A model generated the notes under the pieces. It had not been told where the DNA came from. It was given only the letters and a program-made list of their open reading frames with translations, and did not search any database. Shown here piece after piece: positions 52,315-61,582 of a stretch of DNA of 64,000 nucleotides (positions are counted from its first letter, which is position 1; every line of letters starts with the position of its first letter). This DNA comes from Sphingobacterium wenxiniae (GTDB lineage Bacteria > Bacteroidota > Bacteroidia > Sphingobacteriales > Sphingobacteriaceae), in NCBI RefSeq assembly GCF_900116225.1, contig NZ_FOZZ01000006.1, positions 186,001-250,000 on the forward strand. The letters run 5' to 3'. The position numbers and the translations under genes are program-made.

Positions 52315-52439
52315 TAATTATTAATTCTCCTTTTCCCTGCATTGCAAGGACTGCAAAGATACGAAAAACTTTTATTTACAAGAGATTATATAGAAAAAAA
52401 GTAAGTCGAGAGAGAAAAGTCGTTTGCGTATGATTTGTC

Positions 52440-53405
52440 TCACTGTTTAAAGGAGTTATACACCCGCGGTTTCACGATTTTAATGCTCTGTTTGGAAAGA
52501 GCAATAGCGGCGTTCAGTTCAAAGCCTATCAGGAGAATCAGCGAGTTGAGGTACATCCAGATCATGACGACAATCAATGTCCCGATGGAGCCATAAAGCT
52601 TGTTGTATGCCCCGAAATTGTTAATGTAGAATGTGAATCCCGAAAAGGTGAGTATCGCCAAAATTGTCGCAAGCGTAGCGCCGGCATTGATAAAGTGCCA
52701 TTTCTTAGCATCACTGGGTCCAAATTTATACAGCATGCTGACGGTTATAAAATAAATCCCGAATAGGACTATCCAACGCGAAAGTATGAGGGCAAATGTC
52801 CAGAACCAAGAAAGATCATATTCGATATGTTGCTTTAGGTAGTTGATTACCCAGCCAGTACCAGTGAATATACCGATGCCTAAGGTCAGTGCCAAAACGA
52901 TGGCAAAGGAAAGCGCAATAGCCAGCATCCTACGTCTGAACCAGCTTCTTTTTTCTTTGGAAAGGGAGGCTTTATTAAAGGCAACCATCAGGGTGGCCAT
53001 GCCGTTGGTGGCAAAGAAGGTAGCCAATAGAAAACCGAAAGATAGCAAGCCGGAATTTTGGTTTTTGATGATGTCTACCAAAGTGGATTGCAGAAACTCG
53101 TATGCGTTATCCGGTAGTGCTATCTGTAACAGTTCCAATAGCGTCTCCTGAAAGTTGTTGACAGGTATATAAGGGATTAAAGTAAAGAGAAAAAGTATCC
53201 CCGGAAAGATAGCCAACATAAAGTTATAGGCGAGGGAAGAAGCTTTGTTCCAGATGGACTCGCGGGCTATCTCCTGAAAGAAAAATGCGAACACGGTATA
53301 GAGGGGGAGCGAGCCAAATCCGGGAATAACAGCGACTTTCGTCCATTCGATGAACTGGTCATAGGGTTTGAACCGCAATAATGTGCTGTGTATCCTCCGC
53401 TTCAT
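52440..53405 (-). CDS. YihY/BrkB-family membrane protein
   Basis: This 321-residue protein has six membrane segments spread from about residue 45 to 290. It shows the family pattern R-E-S-I-W-N-K-A-S-S-L-A-Y-N-F-M-L-A-I-F-P near residue 50 and G-A-Y-N-K-L-Y-G-S-I-G-T-L-I-V-V-M-I-W-M-Y near 272. The family was once called ribonuclease BN or BrkB; its true role is unclear. It is 3 bases downstream of a thioesterase gene on the same strand. Confidence 0.9.
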   Translation of the reverse strand: MKRRIHSTLLRFKPYDQFIEWTKVAVIPGFGSLPLYTVFAFFFQEIARESIWNKASSLAYNFMLAIFPGILFLFTLIPYIPVNNFQETLLELLQIALPDNAYEFLQSTLVDIIKNQNSGLLSFGFLLATFFATNGMATLMVAFNKASLSKEKRSWFRRRMLAIALSFAIVLALTLGIGIFTGTGWVINYLKQHIEYDLSWFWTFALILSRWIVLFGIYFITVSMLYKFGPSDAKKWHFINAGATLATILAILTFSGFTFYINNFGAYNKLYGSIGTLIVVMIWMYLNSLILLIGFELNAAIALSKQSIKIVKPRVYNSFKQ

Positions 53406-53408
53406 GTT

Positions 53409-53816
53409 TTAGGGAAAGAAAGGTTCCATCTTCTCTTGAAAGACTTGCGGGGCACGGCAAGGTTTGTTCTTGGCCATATCCACAAACACCAGTTGAGTGG
53501 AGCCGGTGTTGAGTAGAGTTCCCTCTTCATTGAAGATTTCGTATTCAAACTTGATACGTACCAGTGGCTTTTCCTTGATGTAGGTCACGATGGTGATGAG
53601 ATCGTCATACCGTGCAGGCTGATAGTATTTACAGGTCAAATCCGTCACGGGCAGCATCACGCCCATTTCTTCCAGTTCCCTGTAAGAAATTCCTGTACTG
53701 CGAAGCATTTCCGTACGCGCTACCTCATAGAATGAAGCATAGTTGCCGTAGTAGACATAGCCCATTTGGTCAGTTTCTGCATATCGGATGCGTAAGGTGG
53801 TTTCGTGTTTGAACAT
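53409..53816 (-). CDS. YbgC-like acyl-CoA thioesterase (hotdog fold)
   Basis: This 135-residue protein has the 4-hydroxybenzoyl-CoA thioesterase pattern: R-Y-A-E-T-D-Q-M-G-Y-V-Y-Y-G-N-Y near residue 12 with the catalytic Asp, then E-V-A-R-T-E-M-L-R. It hydrolyses acyl-CoA or acyl-ACP thioesters in the cytoplasm. A CTCAATAC-type leader element precedes its start. It lies between mltG and the YihY-like gene in one minus-strand unit. Confidence 0.92.
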   Translation of the reverse strand: MFKHETTLRIRYAETDQMGYVYYGNYASFYEVARTEMLRSTGISYRELEEMGVMLPVTDLTCKYYQPARYDDLITIVTYIKEKPLVRIKFEYEIFNEEGTLLNTGSTQLVFVDMAKNKPCRAPQVFQEKMEPFFP

Positions 53817-53821
53817 TCTTC

Positions 53822-53904
53822 TTTAGTATTGAGTAGAGCGTATTGGGTATTGAGATGTTTTAAAATTCTTTTTGTCTCTATACGCAATACGCATATCGCA
53901 CTAC
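53822..53904 (-). repeat. TAGTGCGAT motif and CTCAATAC leader spanning mltG stop to thioesterase start
   Basis: On the minus strand, the mltG stop begins TAGTGCGATATGCGTATTGC, and the gap ends CTCAATACCCAATACGC then CTCAATACTAAAG just before the ATG at 53816. The same two motifs, in the same order, fill the murD-ftsW gap. Confidence 0.85.
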
Positions 53905-54947
53905 TTTTTAATATTCCTTTCGTCCAATGCGCGTTGGAATTTGCGGGCATTCACTAAGTGCTCTGCCTGTGTTTTGGCAAAGTTGTGGTATCCCGAGAAG
54001 TCATCCTTGGCGCACATGTAGATATAATCGTGTTTTTGATAATTAAGCACAGCATCGATAGCGGCAATGCTCGGAAGCATGATTGGTCCCGGAGGTAGCC
54101 CTTTGTACCGATAGGTGTTGTAAGGATTGTCAATTGTCAAATGGCGGTTCAGTACCCGACGGATAGTGAAATCCTGATTAGCAAAGATAACGGTCGGGTC
54201 TGCCTGTAGCAACATCCCTTTTTGCAGTCTGTTGATATACAATCCTGCAATGGCAGGCATTTCGTCTGTATGTAAGGCTTCCCCGCGTACGATAGAGGCT
54301 AAAATACTGACTTCTTGGGGAGTCATATTCAGCGCTTGAGCCTTTTGTTTGCGTTCATCGGTCCAGAATTTATTGTACTCGTCGTGCAGTCGGTCAATAA
54401 CTTTCTCTGGCGCTGTATTCCAATAGATTTCATAAGTATTCGGGATGAACATACTAAAGAAACTCTCCTTGGTAAAACCGTAAGATTGGGCCAGTGTGTC
54501 GCTATGTAGCAAATGTGAAAAGGTAGCAGAGTCTGCTTCAAAATTTTGGGCTAAAATCGCGGCAAAGTTATCTATCAATCTAATGTTCTGGAAACGGAAT
54601 TTGACGGCTTCTTGATATCCGCCGCGTAAGTTGCCGATAAGCTGTCGGTTGGACATACCTTCGGTTAGTTTGAAACGTCCCGGTTTTACGGCATCAGAGT
54701 AGCTCATTGCTTTTGCAGCATAGTCGAAGAGTTGCACATCTTTTACGATATCCTGCTCCCTCAGCGTATTCAGCACATCCTGATAGGTAGAGCCGGTCTT
54801 GATATACAGGTATTCCTGTTGTGCTGTTACACTTGGGCCAAGAAAAGCCTGATAAGCTTTAAAGCCTATAAAAGCACCCACGGCAAAAACGATAAAGAAT
54901 GCTATCGTAAGCCATTTTGGGAAGCGTCTTTTTTTTTCTGTCATCAT
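53901..54947 (-). CDS. mltG: Endolytic murein transglycosylase MltG
   Basis: This 348-residue protein has a cytoplasmic basic start, one membrane helix (about 12-32), a LysM-like region and a YceG catalytic domain. Near residue 215 is I-L-A-S-I-V-R-G-E-A, which keeps the conserved Glu of the family although the base before it varies. Then come A-G-L-Y-I-N-R-L-Q-K-G-M-L-L-Q-A-D-P-T-V and Y-K-G-L-P-P-G-P-I. It cuts glycan strands in nascent peptidoglycan. ATG codons at 54947 and 54944 are both possible starts. Confidence 0.93.
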   Translation of the reverse strand: MMTEKKRRFPKWLTIAFFIVFAVGAFIGFKAYQAFLGPSVTAQQEYLYIKTGSTYQDVLNTLREQDIVKDVQLFDYAAKAMSYSDAVKPGRFKLTEGMSNRQLIGNLRGGYQEAVKFRFQNIRLIDNFAAILAQNFEADSATFSHLLHSDTLAQSYGFTKESFFSMFIPNTYEIYWNTAPEKVIDRLHDEYNKFWTDERKQKAQALNMTPQEVSILASIVRGEALHTDEMPAIAGLYINRLQKGMLLQADPTVIFANQDFTIRRVLNRHLTIDNPYNTYRYKGLPPGPIMLPSIAAIDAVLNYQKHDYIYMCAKDDFSGYHNFAKTQAEHLVNARKFQRALDERNIKK

Positions 54948-55051
54948 ATTAAAGTTATGGAAGTGAACGAAGTTATGGGGTGAAGGAAGCTGTATCTTAC
55001 ATCACCATCTTTACTACCATTTCTGTCTTCACCTTATTTTAAAGCTTTATT

Positions 55052-55801
55052 TTAATTTGACAGTGTTATATTGACTGCCGTTCCTATACTCACAATACCA
55101 GCCGTTGTGTCCGGTTGTTGGCTTATCACTTTTGCGGAGAGACTGTCCAAGCCAGAGAAAGAAACTGCCCCAAGATTAAGCCCTACTCCTGTAAGTGCAA
55201 ATTTAGCTTCATTGAGCGAAAGGCCAATCAGATAAGGTATTTCCACTTCGTTGGCACCACGTCCATTCCCCAGCACCAATGTCACAGCAGAGCCTTTGGC
55301 AATCATACGCCCGGTTTTAAGTGGTTGGCCTGCGAATTTCACTTCGAGAACGACATCTCTTGCAATGTCAGCAATATATGTCGTATCCGCTACCTTAAGC
55401 GATTGATTGCGTAAAATAGCCGTTGCCTCAATCAAAGTTTTGTCAATGATTTCAGGGAAAGCTACTTCCGGTGCTACCTGCGTAATGATGGTCAAATAGA
55501 TCGTACGCCCGGTTTTAACTTGTGACTGTGGATCAGGATCTTGTTCGATAACCGTTCCGGGTTTCATCTCCATTTGGTATACCGAGTCGATATTATATTC
55601 CAGATCTGCACGTTCCAAAACTTTGATAGCCTCATTGATATGGAGTCCTTTTACTACAGGTACTTCAATGGAATCGCCATGTTTGGTGTATATCTTCAAT
55701 CCAAAATAAATCGATAGAAATAAGACAATGATAAAAATAACAGCACCAATCAGGTTTTTTCTGAACGAATCTGTTTTGAGGTATGAAAAGAATTTCGACA
55801 T
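55052..55801 (-). CDS. PASTA-domain membrane protein
   Basis: This 249-residue protein has one membrane helix (about 14-36) and then three PASTA domains outside (about 45-110, 112-180 and 182-249), with P-V-V-K-G-L-H-I-N-E-A, F-P-E-I-I-D-K-T-L-I-E-A and I-P-Y-L-I-G-L-S-L-N-E-A as starts. There is no kinase domain. Such proteins are near ddl in many Bacteroidota and are thought to bind peptidoglycan. Here ddl is about 0.9 kb away on the other strand. Confidence 0.9.
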   Translation of the reverse strand: MSKFFSYLKTDSFRKNLIGAVIFIIVLFLSIYFGLKIYTKHGDSIEVPVVKGLHINEAIKVLERADLEYNIDSVYQMEMKPGTVIEQDPDPQSQVKTGRTIYLTIITQVAPEVAFPEIIDKTLIEATAILRNQSLKVADTTYIADIARDVVLEVKFAGQPLKTGRMIAKGSAVTLVLGNGRGANEVEIPYLIGLSLNEAKFALTGVGLNLGAVSFSGLDSLSAKVISQQPDTTAGIVSIGTAVNITLSN

Positions 55802-56053
55802 ATATTATTCTATATAAACGTAATAGGGGAGCTGTATGGTATATCTCACCTTCTATATCAAAGTATATTATACTTCAAGGCAAACCTACATAAATTCACT
55901 TTTATATGCAATATAATTTAAAGCGATCGAGGTGAAGGCATTATGTAGGTGACGGTAGCAATAGCCCTAGTGAGGAAGGCAAAAAACGCATCTGAAACAG
56001 AGGATGTATCGTGGTATTTTTTGTATATTTGTGAGTAGCAATATCAATAAGGT

Positions 56054-56272
56054 ATGACAACGATAACTATAAACAAACGGACTAAGGCTGGAAAATTAAT
56101 TTTGGAAATGGCAAAGTTTCTCTCTGAGAATGCTAAGGGCGTTGTTATTACAGAAGACGAAACACCGCGTTATAATAAAGAAACTGAAAAAGCAATTAAA
56201 GAAGCTAAATTAGGTATTGACTTGATAGAAGCGGAGAGCGTAGATGAGTTATTTGAAAAGTTGCGTGATTAA
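56054..56272 (+). CDS. Antitoxin of a type II toxin-antitoxin pair
   Basis: This 72-residue protein begins with a short beta strand (TTITINKRTKAGKLILEMAK) followed by a helical acidic C-terminus (about 35-72, KETEKAIKEAKLGIDLIEAE). The layout, N-terminal ribbon for DNA and a helical end for toxin, fits RelB/DinJ-like or related Bacteroidota antitoxins, though no exact family is recognised. TATATTTG (56024-56031) upstream is a fair -7 element. Its stop codon overlaps the toxin start, a common coupling. Confidence 0.72.
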   Translation: MTTITINKRTKAGKLILEMAKFLSENAKGVVITEDETPRYNKETEKAIKEAKLGIDLIEAESVDELFEKLRD

Positions 56273-56533
56273 TGTATAAGATTGTTGCTACAAATAAGTT
56301 TAAAAAAGACTTTAAAAAATCTATAAAAAGCGGTTTGGAAGAACGTTTGTTGAGGGATGTCGTCAACCTTCTTGAGAAGAGCGGAAAACTGCCTGCGAAA
56401 TATAAGCCACATAAGCTTTCTGGTAATTATCAGGGGAATTGGGAATGCCATATTCAACCTGATTGGTTGTTGGTCTGGGAGCAGAATGAGGAAATAAAAA
56501 ATTAGAACAGGAACACATTCTGATTTATTTTAA
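56272..56533 (+). pseudogene. YafQ-family mRNA interferase toxin, frameshifted near the end
   Basis: The frame 56272-56505 encodes 77 residues matching YafQ/RelE toxins (F-K-K-D-F-K-K-S, L-P-A-K-Y-K-P-H-K-L-S-G-N-Y-Q-G and C-H-I-Q-P-D-W-L-L-V-W). It then stops early at TAG 56503 after a run of six A (56496-56501). One base fewer in the run gives a frame reading K-I-R-T-G-T-H-S-D-L-F and ending at 56533, the normal YafQ ending. The lost part has the His and Phe known to be catalytic in E. coli YafQ, so the toxin should be inactive unless the frame slips or the base is an error. Antitoxin overlaps upstream. Confidence 0.8.
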
Positions 56534-56700
56534 GCTTTCATAAATTAAATTATAAAATAGGAGAAAATAACGAAAGAAATTTTATGGGAAAGGCTCTTTT
56601 TTGCCTAACCGAAAGATTTAACATTAATTATGACCATTAGAGCCTATTTTTCCTGCTTTTGCGGATATAGAGGTTCCCCTAAAATAAGGATAAAAAAAGA

Positions 56701-57699
56701 ATGAAGACAAAAGTAGCATTAATCACCGGGGGCTATACCGGCGAAGCGGAAGTTTCTTTTAAAAGTGCAGCGTTCGTGCAATCCCAATTGGATACGGATA
56801 AATATGATGTGTATCCAATTACCATTGGTCTGGATGCTTGGTTTCATGTCAATGAAAACGGTATCCGATACAAGGTGAATAAAGAGGACTTTACCTTGGA
56901 TATGGATGGACATATCGTAAAATTTGATGTTGCTTTTATCATTCTGCATGGCTCGCCGGGTGAAGATGGACGTTTGCAAGGCTACTTGGATATGATTGGA
57001 CTTCCTTATACTTCCTGTGGAACATTGACCTCTGCCTTGACCATGAATAAGGGCTATACGAAAGCTATCTTAGCGGATATTCCAGAAATGTCTGTGGCCA
57101 ATTCGGTGTTACTTTTTGAGAATCACCGTGCAGAGGCGGTAAACTTAGTTAGAGAGAAGTTGCAACTGCCTTATTTTGTGAAGCCTAATGCTGGCGGAAG
57201 TAGTATCGGTATGAGCAAGGTGAAGGCCTTTGACGAACTGCAGGAAGCTTTGGATAAGGCTTATGATGCTGAAAATACCGGTAAGCAGGTGCTTGTCGAA
57301 GAATTTGTGAGCGGTAGGGAATTTTCGCAGGGTATATTTCGTAATGCTGCTGGGGAGCTTGTTGTATTGCCAGCTACAGAGGTGCGTACTACGCGCGAAT
57401 TTTTTGACTTCGAGGCGAAGTATATTCCCGGCCTTACAGAGGAAATCACACCAGCAGATCTGACAACCGAACAACAGGAGAGAGCTGCGCGTATTATTCA
57501 AGAGATTTATATACGCCTTAATTGTAAAGGTATGGTGCGCGTGGATTTCTTTTTGGAAAACGACACCGATAAGTTTTATTTTATCGAAATCAATACAATT
57601 CCCGGACAGACTGCCCAAAGTTTTATCCCACAGCAGGTAAGGGCTTTTGGGATGAAAGAAGGCGATTTCTACAGTGAGCTGATCGAGGCAGCTTTGTAA
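56701..57699 (+). CDS. ddl: D-alanine-D-alanine ligase
   Basis: This 332-residue ATP-grasp enzyme has the N-terminal V-A-L-I-T-G-G-Y-T-G-E-A-E-V-S, L-H-G-S-P-G-E-D-G near residue 82, P-Y-T-S-C-G (ligand loop), V-K-P-N-A-G-G-S-S-I-G-M near 160 and F-I-E-I-N-T-I-P-G-Q-T near 297 with metal ligands. It makes D-Ala-D-Ala for the pentapeptide used by the dcw enzymes encoded elsewhere in the window; ddl is not inside the dcw cluster. Confidence 0.95.
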   Translation: MKTKVALITGGYTGEAEVSFKSAAFVQSQLDTDKYDVYPITIGLDAWFHVNENGIRYKVNKEDFTLDMDGHIVKFDVAFIILHGSPGEDGRLQGYLDMIGLPYTSCGTLTSALTMNKGYTKAILADIPEMSVANSVLLFENHRAEAVNLVREKLQLPYFVKPNAGGSSIGMSKVKAFDELQEALDKAYDAENTGKQVLVEEFVSGREFSQGIFRNAAGELVVLPATEVRTTREFFDFEAKYIPGLTEEITPADLTTEQQERAARIIQEIYIRLNCKGMVRVDFFLENDTDKFYFIEINTIPGQTAQSFIPQQVRAFGMKEGDFYSELIEAAL

Positions 57700-57710
57700 A
57701 TAGTATAATA

Positions 57711-57878
57711 GGGATGTCTAAAAGTTCGCCGTCACCGTCATTGCGAGGCAACGAAGCAATCTTGTGACGGCAAAACGCCGATTGCCTGCCTGCGGTAGGA
57801 AGGCTTCCTCGCTGCGCTTCTCCATCGCCAGAGGCGAGGCACAATGACGCGTTTTTGCAGACTTTTTTAGACATCCCC
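57711..57878. repeat. Dispersed palindromic repeat, copy B, with terminal inverted repeats
   Basis: Its ends are inverted: GGGATGTCTAAAAG (57711) and CTTTTTTAGACATCCC (to 57877). Inside are CGTCATTGCGAGG, CGAAGCAATC, GATTGCCTGCCTGCGG and GAGGCACAATGACGCG. It lies between ddl and the convergent M14 peptidase and is the most complete copy. Confidence 0.82.
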
Positions 57879-57885
57879 CATCTAT

Positions 57886-60549
57886 TTACCTATATAAATT
57901 ATTAAGTAGGAGCTTAAATGTACCGTGGGTTTGACTACGGAAAGTAATGTTCGGCGTAAACACGGTTAATTTCCCTTTATCCATTTCTTTCTCAAAAGCA
58001 ACCACACCATCTTTCAGATATTTCTCTCCCCATGACCAACCACTTTTTAAGACTTTGTCGGAAGCGAACCATAACAATGGCTTAATAGAAGTGTCTTTGA
58101 TCCGATAAACTTGGTCATTACTGAAATATAAGTCCATCTGTTGTCCGTAACCGTAAGTGGAAGCATGGGGTGCTACATCGACCGTAAGGACAGAGCCAGG
58201 AGTATAATAGACTTCTCTACGCAGGGGATTGCCACTGTCATCGACTAAGGCATTTTCCACACCTAATTTAAAATGTTCTGCTAAACTCGCGCTATTGCCG
58301 ATAGTAACGATATGTCCACCTTCACGTACAAATTTTTCCAGTTGAGGAATGGATTTTTCTACGGTTGTACGTCCCCACATCGATTTGTAATTTTCCGGAA
58401 GGCTTTCGGGCATTTCATTCGGCACACCGCGAAAAGTAGGATTGCTACTTAGTGAAGGAATTGAACCGCCAACTAAAACAATCACATCAAAACGTTTGTT
58501 CAAATCGCCTTTATCAATGTCAGGAGCGTAAAAGACTTCGTAATCGTAGTGGAATTTCTCGAAAAGGAAGCGCATCCATCCCGAAGGCATGCTCCCGCCA
58601 TACGTATCCCATAAACCAATGCGTAAGGACTGTATAGCATCGGCTCCGTTAGGGATCTGAGCCGCCTCAAGGATGGTTAATCCTGCTGTTTCTAAGATGC
58701 TACGTGACTCTTTGTTGTTCAATACGAAGAAATCGCCTTGCGTTTGGTCACGGTAAACTTTCTGTTTGTTCTTTAACAAAAGATTGGCATAGGCAAAGCT
58801 GTCATTTTCTTTAGCTGACAGCTGTAAGAACTTTCCGTTGGGCAGTGGCTTGGCAATAGGTGGTATGGGTTCGCCATAAGGCAGAGCCTCAAGCGGTGCT
58901 GTAAAGTCATCCATGATGCGGTCGAAATCCACATGCATCAGATAAGCTAATGTCCATCCTGCGGCATCATAAGGTGCGATAGGAGGACCTCCCGGATATT
59001 CAAAATCATTAGGATGGTCTTGTGGCTCAAACATGTCCAATACGTGTGGACGAAAAGCCTGATCGGTCTTCACAACAAAACTCTTCGCAGGGTATGTTTT
59101 GCCGTTTACAGAGAAAGGCTGTGTCGCCTGGTGTATCTTTACTCCGTTTGCAGATAATGCATTCAGGAATTTGATTGCTGTATTGAGATCGGCTTGTTCT
59201 GCGGGGATGATGAATGCCCGAGGGTCACGATATGTCGGATTCTTGAACAGGGAGTCCATAAATTCCCTTGGCATATAACGTTGGTTCGCCAATTCTTTAT
59301 TTTCCCGTTTAGCCTTATTGAATGCGCTGTCGATGACGGCTATTTTGCTTGGAGACAGTGACCAAGTATCTTTTTGTCCCTTCTCAATGGAGTTTTTGCC
59401 CATCCGGTAAATATTGAAAAGCAACTCGTTTTTGTATTTTGCCCCATAGCCCATCACTGCGTAGTTCAATGAAGTGGAATAATCTATGGATTGTTTGAAA
59501 TGCCAGGTTTGTGGAATGACGGGATTGTGGGTATCGCTGCTTGGTAATAAGCGCGAGGTAACCAATGGAATCTCAAAAGGATTAGGACCACCGATGATTT
59601 CTGTCAAAAGACCTATGGTGTTATGGAAGTAGGTTGTGGTACGTAACCCTCCATTATACCAGGTAGAGAAAACAGATCCTCCACGCTGGGTATAACCAGG
59701 TTTATTCTCTGCATACAGACGGGAAGACATTGCCGCACCCAAAGATTCAATGCCGCTCATCAATAGCGGGTCAAATACATAATTGAACGGGTCGCGATAG
59801 GGGGCTCCTGCTACCACAGCTCCGGCAGGGGCAGTCTGGTGGTGGTTATACATAACCTGTGGATTCCACTCGATGAAAAGCTGGCGTGCCATGTTTTGCG
59901 ACTCTTTGAGGTTCAGCATGAAGAAGTCGCGGTTGTTGTCATGGCCTGCATATTTTTGGTAGAGAAAAGGGACGTAAGACAAAGAACGTTTTTCTGGCGT
60001 TGCCTCGCGCATATACCAATTGGTGATGAGGTCTTGCCCATCCGGATTAGCGTGGGTAAGCAGTACAATACAGTTGTCCAAAATGGCCTGGGTTTCGTCA
60101 TCGTTGCGGCTAGCTAAAAGATAGGCGATTTCTATCAACTGGTGCATACCTACTGTTTCTGTGGAATGTAGACCGCCGTCAATCCAAATAACGGACTTTC
60201 CTTCTTTTGCCAGTTGTTTTGCCTCAGTTTCTGATAATTCTGCACGAGCGAGCTGTTGTGCTATGGATTTGTAACGCTCCAAGTTTTTCTGGTTGGTTGC
60301 CGAAGTCACAATCAGCATAGGTTGATCCCGTCCTTCTTCTGTTTTGCCAATGACCGTATAACGGATGCGGTCGGATTCCTCAGCTAGTTTTTTGAAATAG
60401 GCTTCTGTTTGTCCGAATGTAGCTAAATGGTAATCATCGCCGATATTAAAGCCAAAGTGGGCTTTAGGCGGCGTAACCTGTGCGAAACTCTGTGTAGACA
60501 GTAGCACACAATAAATCACGAGTGAGGAAAATACTTTTAGATAGTTCAT
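57886..60549 (-). CDS. M14-family zinc carboxypeptidase-like secreted peptidase
   Basis: This 887-residue protein has a signal peptide (about 1-23, ending SFAQ). It has an M14 domain (about 40-330) with H-S-T-E-T near residue 128 as zinc-binding H-x-x-E, a further His in H-A-N-P-D-G-Q, N-N-R-D region and a later Glu in L-L-T-E-I-I-G as catalytic candidate. The C-terminal half (about 560-887) resembles a glutamine amidotransferase-like domain with I-V-L-V-G-G-S-I-P. It probably cleaves peptides in the periplasm or outside. A terminator follows the neighbouring gap. Confidence 0.88.
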   Translation of the reverse strand: MNYLKVFSSLVIYCVLLSTQSFAQVTPPKAHFGFNIGDDYHLATFGQTEAYFKKLAEESDRIRYTVIGKTEEGRDQPMLIVTSATNQKNLERYKSIAQQLARAELSETEAKQLAKEGKSVIWIDGGLHSTETVGMHQLIEIAYLLASRNDDETQAILDNCIVLLTHANPDGQDLITNWYMREATPEKRSLSYVPFLYQKYAGHDNNRDFFMLNLKESQNMARQLFIEWNPQVMYNHHQTAPAGAVVAGAPYRDPFNYVFDPLLMSGIESLGAAMSSRLYAENKPGYTQRGGSVFSTWYNGGLRTTTYFHNTIGLLTEIIGGPNPFEIPLVTSRLLPSSDTHNPVIPQTWHFKQSIDYSTSLNYAVMGYGAKYKNELLFNIYRMGKNSIEKGQKDTWSLSPSKIAVIDSAFNKAKRENKELANQRYMPREFMDSLFKNPTYRDPRAFIIPAEQADLNTAIKFLNALSANGVKIHQATQPFSVNGKTYPAKSFVVKTDQAFRPHVLDMFEPQDHPNDFEYPGGPPIAPYDAAGWTLAYLMHVDFDRIMDDFTAPLEALPYGEPIPPIAKPLPNGKFLQLSAKENDSFAYANLLLKNKQKVYRDQTQGDFFVLNNKESRSILETAGLTILEAAQIPNGADAIQSLRIGLWDTYGGSMPSGWMRFLFEKFHYDYEVFYAPDIDKGDLNKRFDVIVLVGGSIPSLSSNPTFRGVPNEMPESLPENYKSMWGRTTVEKSIPQLEKFVREGGHIVTIGNSASLAEHFKLGVENALVDDSGNPLRREVYYTPGSVLTVDVAPHASTYGYGQQMDLYFSNDQVYRIKDTSIKPLLWFASDKVLKSGWSWGEKYLKDGVVAFEKEMDKGKLTVFTPNITFRSQTHGTFKLLLNNLYR

Positions 60550-60670
60550 GTTTACGAGGTATGTTAGTATTACCTATAAAAATAAGAAATATGGTGGTAA
60601 TATAAAAAAGAGGAGAGAAGAGGTATTTGTATTGTTACAAGAGAAGGGGGCTAGCGGTGGGTATATAAAA

Positions 60671-60704
60671 AAACCTATAAGGTTTTCCGAAACCTTATAG
60701 GTTT
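60671..60704. repeat. Perfect 15-bp hairpin between the M14 and GldA-like genes
   Basis: AAACCTATAAGGTTT (60671-60685) and its reverse complement (60690-60704) flank TCCG. It lies upstream of the minus-strand M14 gene and downstream of the GldA-like gene. With A/T tracts around, it may end transcripts of the latter. Confidence 0.75.
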
Positions 60705-60747
60705 GATTTACTGTTTGCTATCGCGTGTGATTGTGTGAGAGGCAAAT

Positions 60748-60862
60748 CCTAAACATCATCGCGAGGTAATGAAGTCCCGCCTGAGGCGGGAATGATGTTA
60801 AAAACACAGATTGCTTCGTCGTACCTCCTCGCAATGACGCGTTTTGCGGTTTGCAAGGCTTC
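60748..60862. repeat. Dispersed palindromic repeat, copy C
   Basis: It contains CATCGCGAGGTAATGAAGT, CCCGCCTGAGGCGGGAATG, ACACAGATTGCTTCGTCGT and CTCGCAATGACGCG. It abuts the 3' end of the GldA-like gene and shares the CCCGCCTGAGGCGGG core with copy A. Confidence 0.8.
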
Positions 60863-61579
60863 TTAGACCGCCCCGTTTGTTAAGGAGACAAAAATATCCT
60901 CGAGTGATTTGCCTGGATATTTGACGGGCATGTCTTGTAGGGTGAAGTGGTCTTGTAGAACGCCTTTGTTCAATATAATAACCTCATCACAAATGGCTTC
61001 TACTTCCTGCATGATGTGGGTTGATACCAATACAGTTCTTTCTTTGCCCAATTCTTTAATCAAAGCGCGTATTTCCAGAATCTGATTAGGGTCCAAGCCG
61101 GAGGTAGGTTCGTCAAGGATGAGTACCTGCGGTTGATGGATAATGCACATGGCCAATCCTACCCGTTGTTTATATCCTTTGGAGAGCTGGCTTACTTTCT
61201 TGTGTTGCTCGGCCTGCAGTCCTGTTTGTCGGATCACCTCTTCCACCCGTCCTTTTTTTTCCTTTAGCTTATGGGTATTGGCTTCGAATAAGAGGATCTC
61301 GCGTACGTACATATCCCTGTATAGCGGATTGTTTTCCGGTAAAAAACCTAACAACTTCTTCACGGCCAAAGACTGCTGTTGTACATTAAGATTTTGTACG
61401 AAGGCCTGTCCTGAAGTAGGAGGTAAGAGCCCTGCCAAGATTTTCATGGTTGTGGACTTGCCAGCACCATTTGGACCTAAGAAACCAACGATACGGTTAT
61501 CGCCTATCTCAAAAGAAACCTCATGGAGTGCCTTTTGGGTTCCATATTGTTTGGTCAATTTATCGACTTTGATAGACAT
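60863..61579 (-). CDS. ABC transporter ATP-binding protein, GldA-like
   Basis: This 238-residue ATPase has Walker A G-P-N-G-A-G-K-S-T-T near residue 36, Q loop F-L-P-E-N-N-P, signature L-S-K-G-Y-K-Q-R-V-G near 133, Walker B V-L-I-L-D-E-P near 153 and the H loop S-T-H-I. The GldA-like stretch LPENNPLYRDMYVREIL supports a gliding-associated GldA subgroup, but it is shorter than the roughly 300-residue GldA. No gldF/gldG permease genes lie near, so its partner is elsewhere. The 3' end meets a repeat copy. Confidence 0.82.
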   Translation of the reverse strand: MSIKVDKLTKQYGTQKALHEVSFEIGDNRIVGFLGPNGAGKSTTMKILAGLLPPTSGQAFVQNLNVQQQSLAVKKLLGFLPENNPLYRDMYVREILLFEANTHKLKEKKGRVEEVIRQTGLQAEQHKKVSQLSKGYKQRVGLAMCIIHQPQVLILDEPTSGLDPNQILEIRALIKELGKERTVLVSTHIMQEVEAICDEVIILNKGVLQDHFTLQDMPVKYPGKSLEDIFVSLTNGAV

Positions 61580-61582
61580 GGC

